This document shows positions 9,001 to 16,100 of a stretch of 64,000 nucleotides of DNA, piece after piece. The stretch lies in contig JARGPI010000026.1 in NCBI GenBank assembly GCA_029213005.1, positions 39,123 through 103,122 of the forward strand, given 5' to 3'. Both the position numbers and the translations under genes were made by a program. The notes below the pieces were generated by a model. That model saw nothing but the letters and a program-made list of their open reading frames with translations, made no database searches and was not told the DNA's origin. The DNA is from Verrucomicrobiales bacterium (GTDB taxonomy: Bacteria; Verrucomicrobiota; Verrucomicrobiia; Verrucomicrobiales; DEV007). The number at the start of each line of letters is the position of its first letter. Within the stretch, counting starts at the first letter, position 1.

Positions 9001-11877
9001 ATTTCCATTAAAAAAGGCCAATTGATCTCCACTTGCCCCTGCGTCCGCATCGTCTATCCGATCATCGGAGTCAAACCCGTCCCAGGCGCCATCCACATAA
9101 AAGACTCCGTTCTCAACATCGTCCGCGCCATTTACCGTCACAGAAAGAGTGGCCGTCGTTGTGGCGGAACCGTCGCTGAGAGTATAGGTAAATACATCAA
9201 CGGGACTATCACTCGAAGTCAGCGCTTCGGTAGCAACAGCCGTTTGGTTGACCGTATAAGCCCAGGATCCATCAGCTCCGATTTTTAACGAACCATAGGT
9301 TCCAGTCACTTCCGTACCATCAGCACTGGTGGTATTGGAAGCAACCGCGCTACTGTCAATTTGCGTAACCGAAAGAGTATCACCTGCGTCAACATCACTG
9401 TCAGCAGTTGCATCAGTGATAACGTTGCCCGTGGGATCGAAACCGGATATCGAATTGTTATAGCCTCCGGCCTCAGTTGCCGACGCGTTATCACCGGTTG
9501 CGACCGGTGCATCGTTAACTCCATCGACAGTGATCGTTGCGCTCACTGTTTCAACGACATCAGCGGTGGTGTTCAGCGAGAAGTTATCATACTCCATCGT
9601 ACCACTACTCGCGAGGTTGTAGACCCGGATGGTAATCGCCTCATCCGCAGCAGGACTCAGAGACGAGAGGTCGACATTGTAGCTGGTGAGTGAACGAACT
9701 GGCGGATTAATCACAGTGAGCAACACATCGTCTTCAGTGAATCCGGTAGCACCGCCATCTAACGAGGCCATCACCGCAAATCCGCGGTCGCTAGTACCTC
9801 CCTTGGCCGCATCGAGTGAGAAACTGACCAGATCCAGCGTCTCGCCCTCGACCGGTGTTGTAGTGAATTCAAGGTAGTCCCCGTTGGTGATCGCAGCCGC
9901 CAAACTCATCGTGGAATTGGCCGTGCTCGTTACCTTCAATACATTGGTTGTGTATGGGCTTTGCGTCTCGGATGAGGCGTTGAGACCGGAACCTGTGGTC
10001 ACATCGCTAACCGTATAACCGGAGGAGACAGAAGTGGCCGCAAGATCCGTATTAAAATCAAAACCGGCAAGGGTTTTGACTCCGTCCACGTGGCGGATGA
10101 CGGTGTAGCTGAAGCTGTCAGTATCTTGCGTTCCGGCAGCTAAACTGTCCATCACACCATTTTGGCTATAGGTAAAAGTCCCATCTGACTGCAGGGTCAC
10201 CGAACCTCCACGATCCGTGTTTACCGTCGCCGTTCCACCGGAAAGCGCCGTCCCCTGAACCGCTGAGACCGTTAAGTCGCCAACATCATTCGCCAATACA
10301 CCATTGAAACTGCCATCACCTGCCTCGACATCTGCAACCGAGCCATCAACATCGCTCGCAACCAAACTACCGTCCTCCGCCACGGTGTAGGCATCGGCAC
10401 TGGCAAAACCGGTCAGCGGAGAACTCGTTACACTAACCGTTCGATCGTTCAGGGCAAAACTCACATTAATTTGGTCGATGAAAATGACTCCGACAAAATC
10501 ATCGTCAGTCGTTCGCGAACTGATCGTAATCCCTACTTGATCACCACCTGAATTGGTATTGTTGACCGTTGCATTGTGAGTGGTTGTCAGAGTGCTGGCA
10601 CCTGACTCCCAGGTATGGACCGTTCCCGAATGACGGTTTCCACCACCATCATCTCCAAACCAGGCCGAAATCTGCGATTTACCGGTCACATCATTCCCTG
10701 CACCATTATCATCGAACAACTGCACGCTTGCGCTCATCGCATCGGCTGAAGCCTGCAAAAGTTGCTCTGTACTGAGATCCAACTCCACCGTGTATAGCAC
10801 ATCGTTTTCGACAACTGAAAGGGTAACTGTGTCGTCCCATGAGAAATGCACCCCGTGAGCTGTGCCGGGAATCGCGTCGCTCGTTTCGGTCAGGAATCCC
10901 ACCGCATCTGGTGGAATCGCCACATCGTTGCCGGAATCACCGTCCAGATTCGCGGCAATCTCATCCTTCTGATTTACGTTCGCCAGCGGCAGGTTGCCCG
11001 TAAAAGTCACGACACCCGATCCGCCCAGATCAGATATATCGATGTCCGCGGTTATAACACCTCCACCCGTAGTTGGATCCGATTGAGTGTAGCTGAGATT
11101 GTAAGTCGTCACTGCAGAAGTAACCGCATACTGCGGACCTTCGAGGCTCAGAGGAGTCGCGTCCCCCGCTTGATCGAGAGTTACCGTGCGGCGCTCACCT
11201 TCCTCGAAATAGCCATACATAATGCTATCCGAATTGGCAGATTCGTATATGTCCTCCAACCCGAGCACGTGCCCCTGCTCATGCATCAGCACCGACAGCA
11301 AATCGATTCCGTAGACGGCGTCGCCTTCAGTTGCCCGAAGGGTCGTCCAACTTTTCTGAGCAGTGAATTCGCTGTCATCAAACGGCGTGGTATCGATAAA
11401 CCAACCTTCACCAGCAGCATCCAGATCGATCACAATTTCATAGCCGTCAGCCAATCCGATAATATCGGCCTCCAGATCGACGATGGAATATGCGATCGAG
11501 TCGAGCGCGGCTACCTGTTCGTCAGATAAGCCGCTCGCAATCCAGCGCTGTTCCGCAGCATCCGCCAACTCTGCCAGTTCATCGTCAGTGAGGTTGTCGA
11601 GACTGGTCAGCGTGACCGATTCATTTGCAATCATGGAGGTGCTTTCCGTCTCCAGAGGAGCTTCAAAATGGTCAATCGATCCGAATTGGTCGCCCGGATT
11701 CTCCCCGGCCCCGGACCCCGTGCCTTCTTCGACAGAAGCTTGCTCGGGCACGTCCACCGGTGCCGCTGAGTACAAGACTCTCGACTCCAGCTGCTCAGCG
11801 ACGAATTCCCGCGACTCGGGATTCTTTGCGCCTTTTGCTCTTCTGGAAAATCTGTCAAAGAAAGATTTGGATTTCAT
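1..11877 (-). CDS. Giant secreted repeat protein with matrixin-like metalloprotease motif (C-terminus beyond window)
   Basis: The frame is open for 3,959 codons from the ATG at 11877 to the window edge with no stop, so the protein is partial. Residues 30-38 read LESRVLYSA, like the LEPR-XLL tag of large planctomycetal surface proteins. Residues 199-209 are HEQGHVLGLED, a HExxHxxGxxD zinc site, followed by a Met-turn SIMY at 218-221; the preceding stretch has the RW and AAGxGWF features of bacterial matrixins. Downstream are VCBS/cadherin-like segments, a DNRLRE-like segment (about 1076-1263, 'YLKFDLSGL'), five autotransporter-associated beta-strand repeats of the type 'GTLTVSGTNTYTG' (about 1030-2220), two Calx-beta-like domains (about 2436-2663) and more VCBS units with 'NDAP' linkers. 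I infer a cell-surface or extracellular adhesin with a possible self-processing or degradative protease. No conventional signal peptide is obvious; the basic N-terminus before the tag may serve instead. Domain names rest on motif recognition only. Confidence 0.9.
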   Translation of the reverse strand, partial: MKSKSFFDRFSRRAKGAKNPESREFVAEQLESRVLYSAAPVDVPEQASVEEGTGSGAGENPGDQFGSIDHFEAPLETESTSMIANESVTLTSLDNLTDDELAELADAAEQRWIASGLSDEQVAALDSIAYSIVDLEADIIGLADGYEIVIDLDAAGEGWFIDTTPFDDSEFTAQKSWTTLRATEGDAVYGIDLLSVLMHEQGHVLGLEDIYESANSDSIMYGYFEEGERRTVTLDQAGDATPLSLEGPQYAVTSAVTTYNLSYTQSDPTTGGGVITADIDISDLGGSGVVTFTGNLPLANVNQKDEIAANLDGDSGNDVAIPPDAVGFLTETSDAIPGTAHGVHFSWDDTVTLSVVENDVLYTVELDLSTEQLLQASADAMSASVQLFDDNGAGNDVTGKSQISAWFGDDGGGNRHSGTVHTWESGASTLTTTHNATVNNTNSGGDQVGITISSRTTDDDFVGVIFIDQINVSFALNDRTVSVTSSPLTGFASADAYTVAEDGSLVASDVDGSVADVEAGDGSFNGVLANDVGDLTVSAVQGTALSGGTATVNTDRGGSVTLQSDGTFTYSQNGVMDSLAAGTQDTDSFSYTVIRHVDGVKTLAGFDFNTDLAATSVSSGYTVSDVTTGSGLNASSETQSPYTTNVLKVTSTANSTMSLAAAITNGDYLEFTTTPVEGETLDLVSFSLDAAKGGTSDRGFAVMASLDGGATGFTEDDVLLTVINPPVRSLTSYNVDLSSLSPAADEAITIRVYNLASSGTMEYDNFSLNTTADVVETVSATITVDGVNDAPVATGDNASATEAGGYNNSISGFDPTGNVITDATADSDVDAGDTLSVTQIDSSAVASNTTSADGTEVTGTYGSLKIGADGSWAYTVNQTAVATEALTSSDSPVDVFTYTLSDGSATTTATLSVTVNGADDVENGVFYVDGAWDGFDSDDRIDDADAGASGDQLAFFNGNAFSTISAAIAAAGAGDTIIVNAGTFAETVNLDDGKILEITGPDADQAVSITEFSSEAGTSIVIEGGSTLTINNAVDRTIAGTITGSGNLVKTGAGDLTVTGDNNYSGTTTVSGGALLANGSHVGSPIATSDVIKVAWDQAGRDGKGSNIRGSAEIAAQERGTDTQTSNQGVSYLKFDLSGLSPEQVNDPDFSAVFSIDYVGRVNGTQNMEVGMSVVDSANTWSDTPGDYPLATWVAPANINAVGSPLSADYILIENVLTTAPTGQAILVDATADVRNWVNGVTANNGYVIYGTYDTFQGADFSDATLFTSAGYTVENGATLGGSGNIGHMVTVESGGNLAPGSNDVGTLIIDNNLILDGNLAVEVNGVTTAGTDFDQLVVNGTLTLGASATLVPTGAPPTTGDLTIIANDRSDAVSGTFNGLDEGDAITIGGQIFEVSYAGDTDSNDIVLRAPQTTAVVDGSGNLVVTDVQTDSADTITISLDSGTSEYVITNSVNGFEARISQVSVTGGLIIQSAFGGDESGDANADTVIVDSDLSLAGPITITADTITLNGNLSTTVGDISLDGDVTLSKSVSLEATEAAAGDVIISGAVNMASGQLTVDVAGSESEIAGVVSGTSLIKLGGGTLTLSEDNLYTGGTLLNGGFLVVMKDAALGTGTLTTPSSGTGGDLVIGADGLTIANAIFIRNEGPTKAIRFDVDGANSATLTGNIQIHETGPGQFAMDVGSDDTLNISGNLFLTAGGGAGLSKNGEGTLVLTGTNIYKGPTEVAAGTLLINGDHSGTTDPVTVASGATLGGTGTLGGIVTIDEGATLAPGSNGVGALTIENNLILNGTLTVEVDGVTTAGTDFDQVVVEGTVTLGANSGLVASGTTTSNGQITILANDDNDSVSGTFSSLSEGGEVIVNGHSFSIGYAGDSDANDIVLGLPETTVEVDTSGNLVVTDFANDSADTITISLDSGTGEYVVTNTFGVFEKRVAQSSVTGGLIVQTAFTGDEGTDLNSDTVVIDGALTFAGPITITADVINLNGDLIATVGDITLTGDVALSTGLTLSANEAAVGDVTINGDVDLGSNSLTLVVAGDDSELSGVISGTGNLTKEGNGTLTVSGTNTYTGVTSLNNGTTRITDSAAFGGSGLVNMAGTTTTTLEIGADGLTVANQFFIRNNGSVKTIRFDEAGVNSATFTGNFTHHEDRPDQFFIDTGAEDTLTLSGNLFVTVASAGDAGITKTGEGTLILSGTNTYNGATNVTAGTLLINGDNSGVSTVVNVASGATLGGVGIIGGSLVASAGSIVAPGNSGIGNLTINGDATIGGGLEIVAGAGAANVDLLTVAGTLDLSGATLQASGSGLDQTEYILATYTGVDPTAFASKTVPAGYVVEFDATNDQIKLVVPELALSNSSVDENDDGASVGVLTMSDAGSTYTFTVDDVRFEVDGSNNLKLKAGETLDYETEQTVEVEVTATDNDSSATFTKDFTITVTDVAAIFTIVAAEADKSEGDSGNSTSFTFTVTRTGDTNGVATVDYAVTSLLADAADFGGSLPVGTETFGNGITEKTLSIDVSGDANLEVDETFTVTLSDTAGDDLITIGSPSAADGVIRDDDGIAASIIIEDVYLNEGDATATFIARLTESVAGGEFTVEVSTEDLTAEAGSDYSPVSSLVLTFAGTKDEIQTFTVPISSDVEIEGNETFRVTMSNSSNVAVTITDTAIGTIQDNDTTENANLAITIPGSGNGTATLGTATNDGDSSAITLSTASVSQSGDEIAFNPGTDFDFLRPGDSATVNVDYTLAPAGSLNVDFGTSESSSIQTGYQVYFATHEVDATFTTQSFTGFGTTIDVTPTWSAEAVRQAKQMFYRSDTVEEEYEDLLRDWIGTDTRNDGEPGDPGPLTITLSGVPAGTYTWVSYHHDADNLSGAFNATVNDANGSQTTAGIASTKHDGGDDFTLAEAGRFETTITSDGINDVTIEFDLQTGTWFVMNSFAMEAVTETISITVIGGNDAPILVPDTNTITETVDAIADPEVTGNVLSNDGDADGDTLTVANPGTIAGAYGSLELGSDGSYTYTLDDANVAVDGLNVGDTLIESFAYIVSDNDASWDFTGGSTAPSAQGATFTASEITQGLGIGSFNSNADLGYPTQPVVQINPAGTSSKNIDEAVATDTYFEFTLTPDSILDLNSLSFDVAKGGGGTRGWGLRSSIDGFASNIDTADAPLVRSFTNVTVDLSGSEFQNLTEAVTFRIYLYAPASGNSVEFDNIVIDAAPVESTLEITINGANDSPNLSDDTNSVSETADAVSNPQATGNVLTDPTADSDVDSPTLTVTNAGTIGGEYGTLVLNSNGGYTYTLDDSNPVVDALADGENLTDSFVYEVNDGDAAPSDSAVWDFTGGSSGASTPGSDFTASPITSGAGLGTFNPNATDGYPSDPVLHVNPPNGSTNVDQAVAANSYFEFTVTPDEYTSLQDLTFDVARGGGTTPRGWAVRSSIDGFAANIDTADVTTARPNLTNISVDLSGEEFQLLSSAVTFRVYIYAPSGGNSLEFDNLTLNTTTPHAARLDITIDGTNDTPVVAATAATNLNETTDTSDITGNVTVSFTDVDLTDTGHVTTITAATTSGSDTGLSLDEAALRNLIAVNSTTKLSGSDSGSANLTFTASSTDFDYLAAGETVTITYTASVSDGDVGGTNTFDVVITGTNDAPTVSATADANLNETTDTTDITGNVTVNFTDVDLTDIGHTATITAATTSGVVAGLILDESALRDLINVVSTTKNSGSGSGSAALAFTASSTDFDYLAAGETVTITYTVSVSDGDVAATNTFNVVITGTNDAPVITQSPGPVTVIMDEDGSPTTFVAPTIGATDVDISDTLIWTLASPASYGTATVSGTGATPTISYAPTTHYNGDDSFDIQVSDGKGGVKTITVEVTINPIDDATVFGGDTSGSGVQNESLAGTLTADDPDGLTNPDFTITTDPVHGTASIDPVTGEWSYTPDTDYFGPDSFTVRIQDDAGNFAFRDIT
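568..2730 (-). repeat. Shorter tandem coding repeats (~390 bp and ~853 bp periods)
   Basis: Segments starting near 568, 957 and 1347 share the start 'gcatcgttggtcccggtgat' or a close variant and encode the same VCBS unit ('ETTDT.DITGNV', 'SFTDVDLTD'), a period of about 390 bp. Segments around 1876 and 2729 share the coding of 'WDFTGGS' and the following concanavalin-like stretch, an offset of about 853 bp. Both are in-frame multiples of three, as expected for domain duplication in a repeat adhesin. Confidence 0.7.
5190..8036 (-). repeat. Two ~1.42-kb tandem coding repeats inside the giant gene
   Basis: The phrase 'GATLGG...LAPG(S/N)' is encoded near 8036, 6617 and 5190, giving periods of about 1,419 and 1,428 bp. 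Between these points the two units run in parallel: 'AGTDFDQ', 'ANDDNDSVSGTF'-like, 'SADTITISLDSGT', 'VTGGLI', 'PITITAD', a beta-strand repeat and 'GTLLINGD'. This is a tandem duplication of a passenger-like beta-helix segment of about 475 residues. The copies have diverged at many positions, so it is not recent. Confidence 0.75.
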
Positions 11878-12114
11878 GGAGGTTAATAGAAAATTGACGT
11901 AATCCCGCCTGTAAAACAGTGTTCTCAGCGGATAATTTCACACTGCGTATAGTTATGCGGTAATAGGCGTTTAGTCTTGTGAATGCCTGACAAAATCCAT
12001 GTGAATGTGCGAGGATTCACTGATTTGAGCTTCTATTTTGAGAAAAAGCTCTGGACAGAACACCGGCTATCGGCCGACAAAAACATCGCTTCCGAGAAGC
12101 GGGGACCGGCGATT

Positions 12115-12861
12115 TTAGTCTCTCCCGGCCTTTCTCTCTCTAAATTCGGTCGGGGAAAAACCGATTCGGTTTTTGAACTGATTGGAAAATGCACTTTGAT
12201 CGCAGAACCCGAACTCGAGCGCGATCTCCGAAATCGTTTTGTTGTTGTCCGTCAGCGCCTGGCTGGCGCGTCGGATCCGTGAAGCCAACTCGAATTCCTG
12301 AGGCGTCATCGCCAGCACTTCCTGGAACCGCTTTCGCAGCTGCCAGATCGACAGTCCTGCGACCTTGGCCATTTCCTTCGTCGTCACCCGGCGGTTGGAA
12401 TGCTCGTTCAACCACTTCACCAATTGAAAAATACCGACCTGGCTGAGCTGATGGGCGACCTTTTCATCCTCCTGAATTCGAGAAATCCCGACCAACCCTT
12501 TTAAGACGCCCTTCTTCGAAACGACCGGAATTTTCGAGGTCGAATACCAAACCAAATTAAACCGCCCGTTAAAACCGAGTTCGATACGGTTTTCGATCGG
12601 CTCGAGCGTGGTAAACACCGCTTCGTCATCTTTGACAAACGCCTCGCACATCTCAGCGGGAAAATGATCGGAATCCATCGTCCCCTCGAGATCCGAAAGA
12701 GAGGCAAGATCAAGCCTGTCCAGCAGGCAGCGATTTCCATAGATCAGCTCGCTGTCCGGATTTTTGATAAACAGACACACATCCGACAGCTGATCAAACA
12801 ACTGCATAAAGCAGGGTGCCGTATCAACACCTGCGAAAAAGGAAGTGAGTTTGGTTGCCAT
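12115..12861 (-). CDS. AraC-family transcriptional regulator with PAS-like sensor domain
   Basis: A 248-residue protein starting at the ATG at 12861. The N-terminal half (about 15-130) looks like a PAS sensor fold ('DVCLFIKNPDSELIYGN', later 'GLVGISRI'). The C-terminal 100 residues are the double helix-turn-helix of AraC/XylS regulators, with 'VAGLSIWQLRKRFQ' as the first helix pair and 'ISEIALEFGFCDQSAFSNQF' as the second, followed by the usual 'GFSPTEFR'. It is divergent from the 1,635-residue gene at 13109. The paired 13-bp motif at 13054-13094 lies in the shared intergenic region, about 190 bp from this start, so it is a candidate regulator of that promoter; this is inference. The ligand is unknown. 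Confidence 0.88.
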   Translation of the reverse strand: MATKLTSFFAGVDTAPCFMQLFDQLSDVCLFIKNPDSELIYGNRCLLDRLDLASLSDLEGTMDSDHFPAEMCEAFVKDDEAVFTTLEPIENRIELGFNGRFNLVWYSTSKIPVVSKKGVLKGLVGISRIQEDEKVAHQLSQVGIFQLVKWLNEHSNRRVTTKEMAKVAGLSIWQLRKRFQEVLAMTPQEFELASRIRRASQALTDNNKTISEIALEFGFCDQSAFSNQFKNRIGFSPTEFRERKAGRD

Positions 12862-13053
12862 TTGAAACTGGTTTGCTGCTGGGAATTACCGGAAACGTCG
12901 TTGCTGCGGCTTCCGCGATCGCGTTACAGACGCAAACACTCAACTTTCCTTTTCTGTATTTTACAAACCGAATGTGATAACACTCGATCTTTTGTTTGAA
13001 ACGCCACCCAACCGAACTTCGTGGTAAATGCTCCGGAAAACCGTTAAAATCGC

Positions 13054-13094
13054 GACTGTACCCTGTACACTCCAAAACCGTACAGGGTACAGTC
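13054..13094. promoter_or_regulatory. Operator-like double palindrome, site 1
   Basis: A perfect 14-bp inverted repeat, GACTGTACCCTGTA and TACAGGGTACAGTC, flanks a 13-nt spacer. Each arm contains TGTAC-N3-GTACA (13057-13069 exact; 13079-13091 with one mismatch), and the two copies are 22 bp apart, which is two helical turns. It ends 14 bp before the ATG at 13109, a position suited to repression. The same layout recurs at 23077 and 40790. The binding protein is not known. Confidence 0.65.
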
Positions 13095-13108
13095 ACCTTA
13101 TCTGACCA

Positions 13109-16100
13109 ATGAAACACAACCAACTCAAGGCCCTCTACCTCAATCTTTTCGCGACCATTCTATGCGCAATTTTTACGTTTCAGGCGGCCTTTACATCAGC
13201 TGCCGACTGGATTGACCTACCTGCCAAACCGGGAACGGAGAAAGGAAAGAAAATCGTCTTTGTCACCGGAGACGACGAATACAAGTCCGAAACTTCGATA
13301 CCGATGATGGCCCACATCCTCGCTGAGCACCACGGTTTCGATTGCACGGTACTGTTTGCGATCAATCGCAAAACCGGCGTGATCGACACCAATCAGCGCG
13401 ATCACATTCCGGGACTGGAGGCCCTCGCCGATGCGGACCTGATGGTGATTTTCACTCGCTTTCGATCCCTCGTCGATGATCAGATGCAAATGATCGAAAA
13501 CTACCTCAAGACCGGAAAACCGGTAATAGGGATTCGCACCTCAACTCACGCCTTCGATTTCAGCAAACACCCCGAAAGCCCCTTCGCTCACTATAGTTAT
13601 TCCAACAAGGGCGAAACCTATACCGGAGGATTCGGCGAGCAGATCCTCGGTCAAAACTGGATCCGACATTGGGGCGCTCACGGCAAACAAAGCACTCGGG
13701 GCCGCTTCGCGCCCGGTCAGACCGACCACCCCATCCTCCGGGGCATAACCGATGGAGAAATCTGGGGGCCAACCGACGTCTACGAAGCCTCACTCCCGCA
13801 GCCGGATGGATGCGAGGCCATTCTCCTCGGGGAAGTCTGTGAAAGTATGGCCCCGGACTCCGGTCCGGCGGCATCGAAAAAGAACAACCCAATGATGCCT
13901 GTAGCCTGGACTTACCGAAGGGACGTCGGCGCGAAAGGTAGAGTTTTCACCAGCACCATCGGTGGAGCGATGGCCGGTAAAGACGACTGGGCGAACGAAG
14001 GCATGCGCCGGATGTTTGTGAATGCCTGCTATTGGACTCTCGGGCTGGAAGAACAAATCCCTGCAAAGTCCGATGTCACTCCCATACTGCAACCCAACCC
14101 ATTCAAGCGCGGAGTAAAGCCGGAGGAAGCACTACAGACGGGCCTCACTCAACTGGATAAGAAAAACTCAACGATCCTTTTCTACGGAAACTCCATGATC
14201 GAGCGAATTCTTGAGCAAGGCGAGATGGAAGCGCGACTCCAGATCGCTCTGCCCGATACTAAACTAAAGATCCGCAGCCTGGCCTGGACGGGCGACGAAG
14301 TCGGCAACCGGCTGCGCCTCGAAGGCTACGCCAAGCACATGAAAAACCTGCTCAACGAATGGCCCGCTAACACCATCGTACTCGGCTATGGAATGAACGA
14401 GGCTTTTGCAGGTGAAGCGGGGTTGGGAGCGTTTCGAGAACAGTATACGGCCCACCTGAAGCAACTTTCGAATATTCACCCCGGCGCCAACTTTGTGCTT
14501 CTATCATCCATTTCATCCGAGAAGGTGAATACAGAAATCTATAGTAAGGCAATCTCCGATCTCGCAGCCGAAAACGGCGCGACATTTATTGATCTCCAAA
14601 CCCTGACAAAACAGTCGGGACTCACGAGCAACGGCATCCATCTCAACGCCTATGGCACCAGCATCGTCGCGAAAAAACTGGCAGAGGAACTCCTCGCTTT
14701 ACGAGGCCACAGCCCCGCCAAACTGGCAGAAGCCAATCCCGATCATCTCCGCGAAGTGAGCCTCGCAGCGTCGGCCCGACACCGTCGCGTTGCCGAAGTG
14801 GTTCGCCCAAAGAACGCCGTTGTCTACTTCGGGGTGCGGGCCCGACCCGATGAATACAACGCTGAAATGCCCCGCTACCACGAAATGATCAGGCTGACGG
14901 AGGAAGTCGTTCACCGGATTGCCGCGGATCCGAAATTAGCTTTCAAAGAAATACCTGAACCCTCGCTTCCACCGATGGGCCCGGGCAAAGGTCGAGATGA
15001 TGGAGATCGAACCGGCATCATCAAAACCGTAGCAGAAAATCAGGCGGAATTTAACGTCGCTGAAGGCTATGCCGTTAACCTATTCGCATCCGAGGAACAA
15101 TTCCCCGAACTACGCAATCCGGTGCAAATTGCTTTCGATGCCCGCGGTCGACTCTGGGTCGTGACCATGCCCTCCTTCCCCCACACCGTTCCCGGCCTCA
15201 CTCCGCCGGATAAAATCATCATTCTCGAGGATACCGATCGCGATGGCAAAGCCGACAAACTAACTACCTTTGCGGAGGGCCTCGATGCCCTCGACGGGGT
15301 CGCCTTTCACCGCGACGGGGTAATCATTTCTGAGCAACCCCGCCTCTGGATGATGCAGGACACCGATGGTGATGATATAGCAGACACCAAACGCGAACTG
15401 CTCCGTGGTATCGATGTCACCGATTCCCACCACGGCGGTATGATCGCGACCGATCCATATGGAGATATCATTTTCAGTGACGGTGTTTTCCACCGCTCCC
15501 AACTCGAAACTCCATACGGAGTGATTCGCGGTATCGATGCCACGACCTATCGACTCGATCCGATCACTGGACGAATCAATACCGAATGGCAACACACGAC
15601 CCCGAATCCCTGGAACGTTACCTTCGATCGCTGGGGCAACACCTTCCAGATCTATGGCGATGGTCAGGTCTACGATGGCACTTCGCTAATCTGGACACCG
15701 CTCGGGGCCTACCATCCATTCCGGTACGCCCATGTCTGCAGTTACGGTAAAGGCTCGGGAGTGGCGTCAGTTTCCAGCCTGAATTTCCCGGATCGCTTTG
15801 CGGAGGGACTCGGCTCAGCTTCGCTACTGGGGCGCTACGCCGTCAACCTCACTGCAATCAGCTACGACGAAGGCATGGTCAAAGAAGTTGACCACGAAGC
15901 GATCTTAAGCTCGCCAAATGCCGCATTTCGTCCGGCCGATGTCGAGTTCGGAATGGATGGCGCGCTCTATGTCTCGGATTTCTGTAGCCCCATCATTGGC
16001 CATGCTCAGCACCCGATGCGCGATCCGCACTGGGATCATGATTTTGGCCGCATCTGGCGAATCGTTCATACCGAAAAACCCATCGTAGAAAACTGGCCAA

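Noticed and set aside
1..11877. Many plus-strand ORFs of 60-260 codons within the first 11.9 kb
   Set aside because: They are antisense shadows of the single open minus-strand frame, which encodes recognisable domains throughout; the plus-strand translations are rich in Arg, Ser and Cys and show no families.
11983..12282. 99-codon plus-strand ORF
   Set aside because: It overlaps the 3' end of the AraC-type gene on the other strand and has no recognisable sequence.
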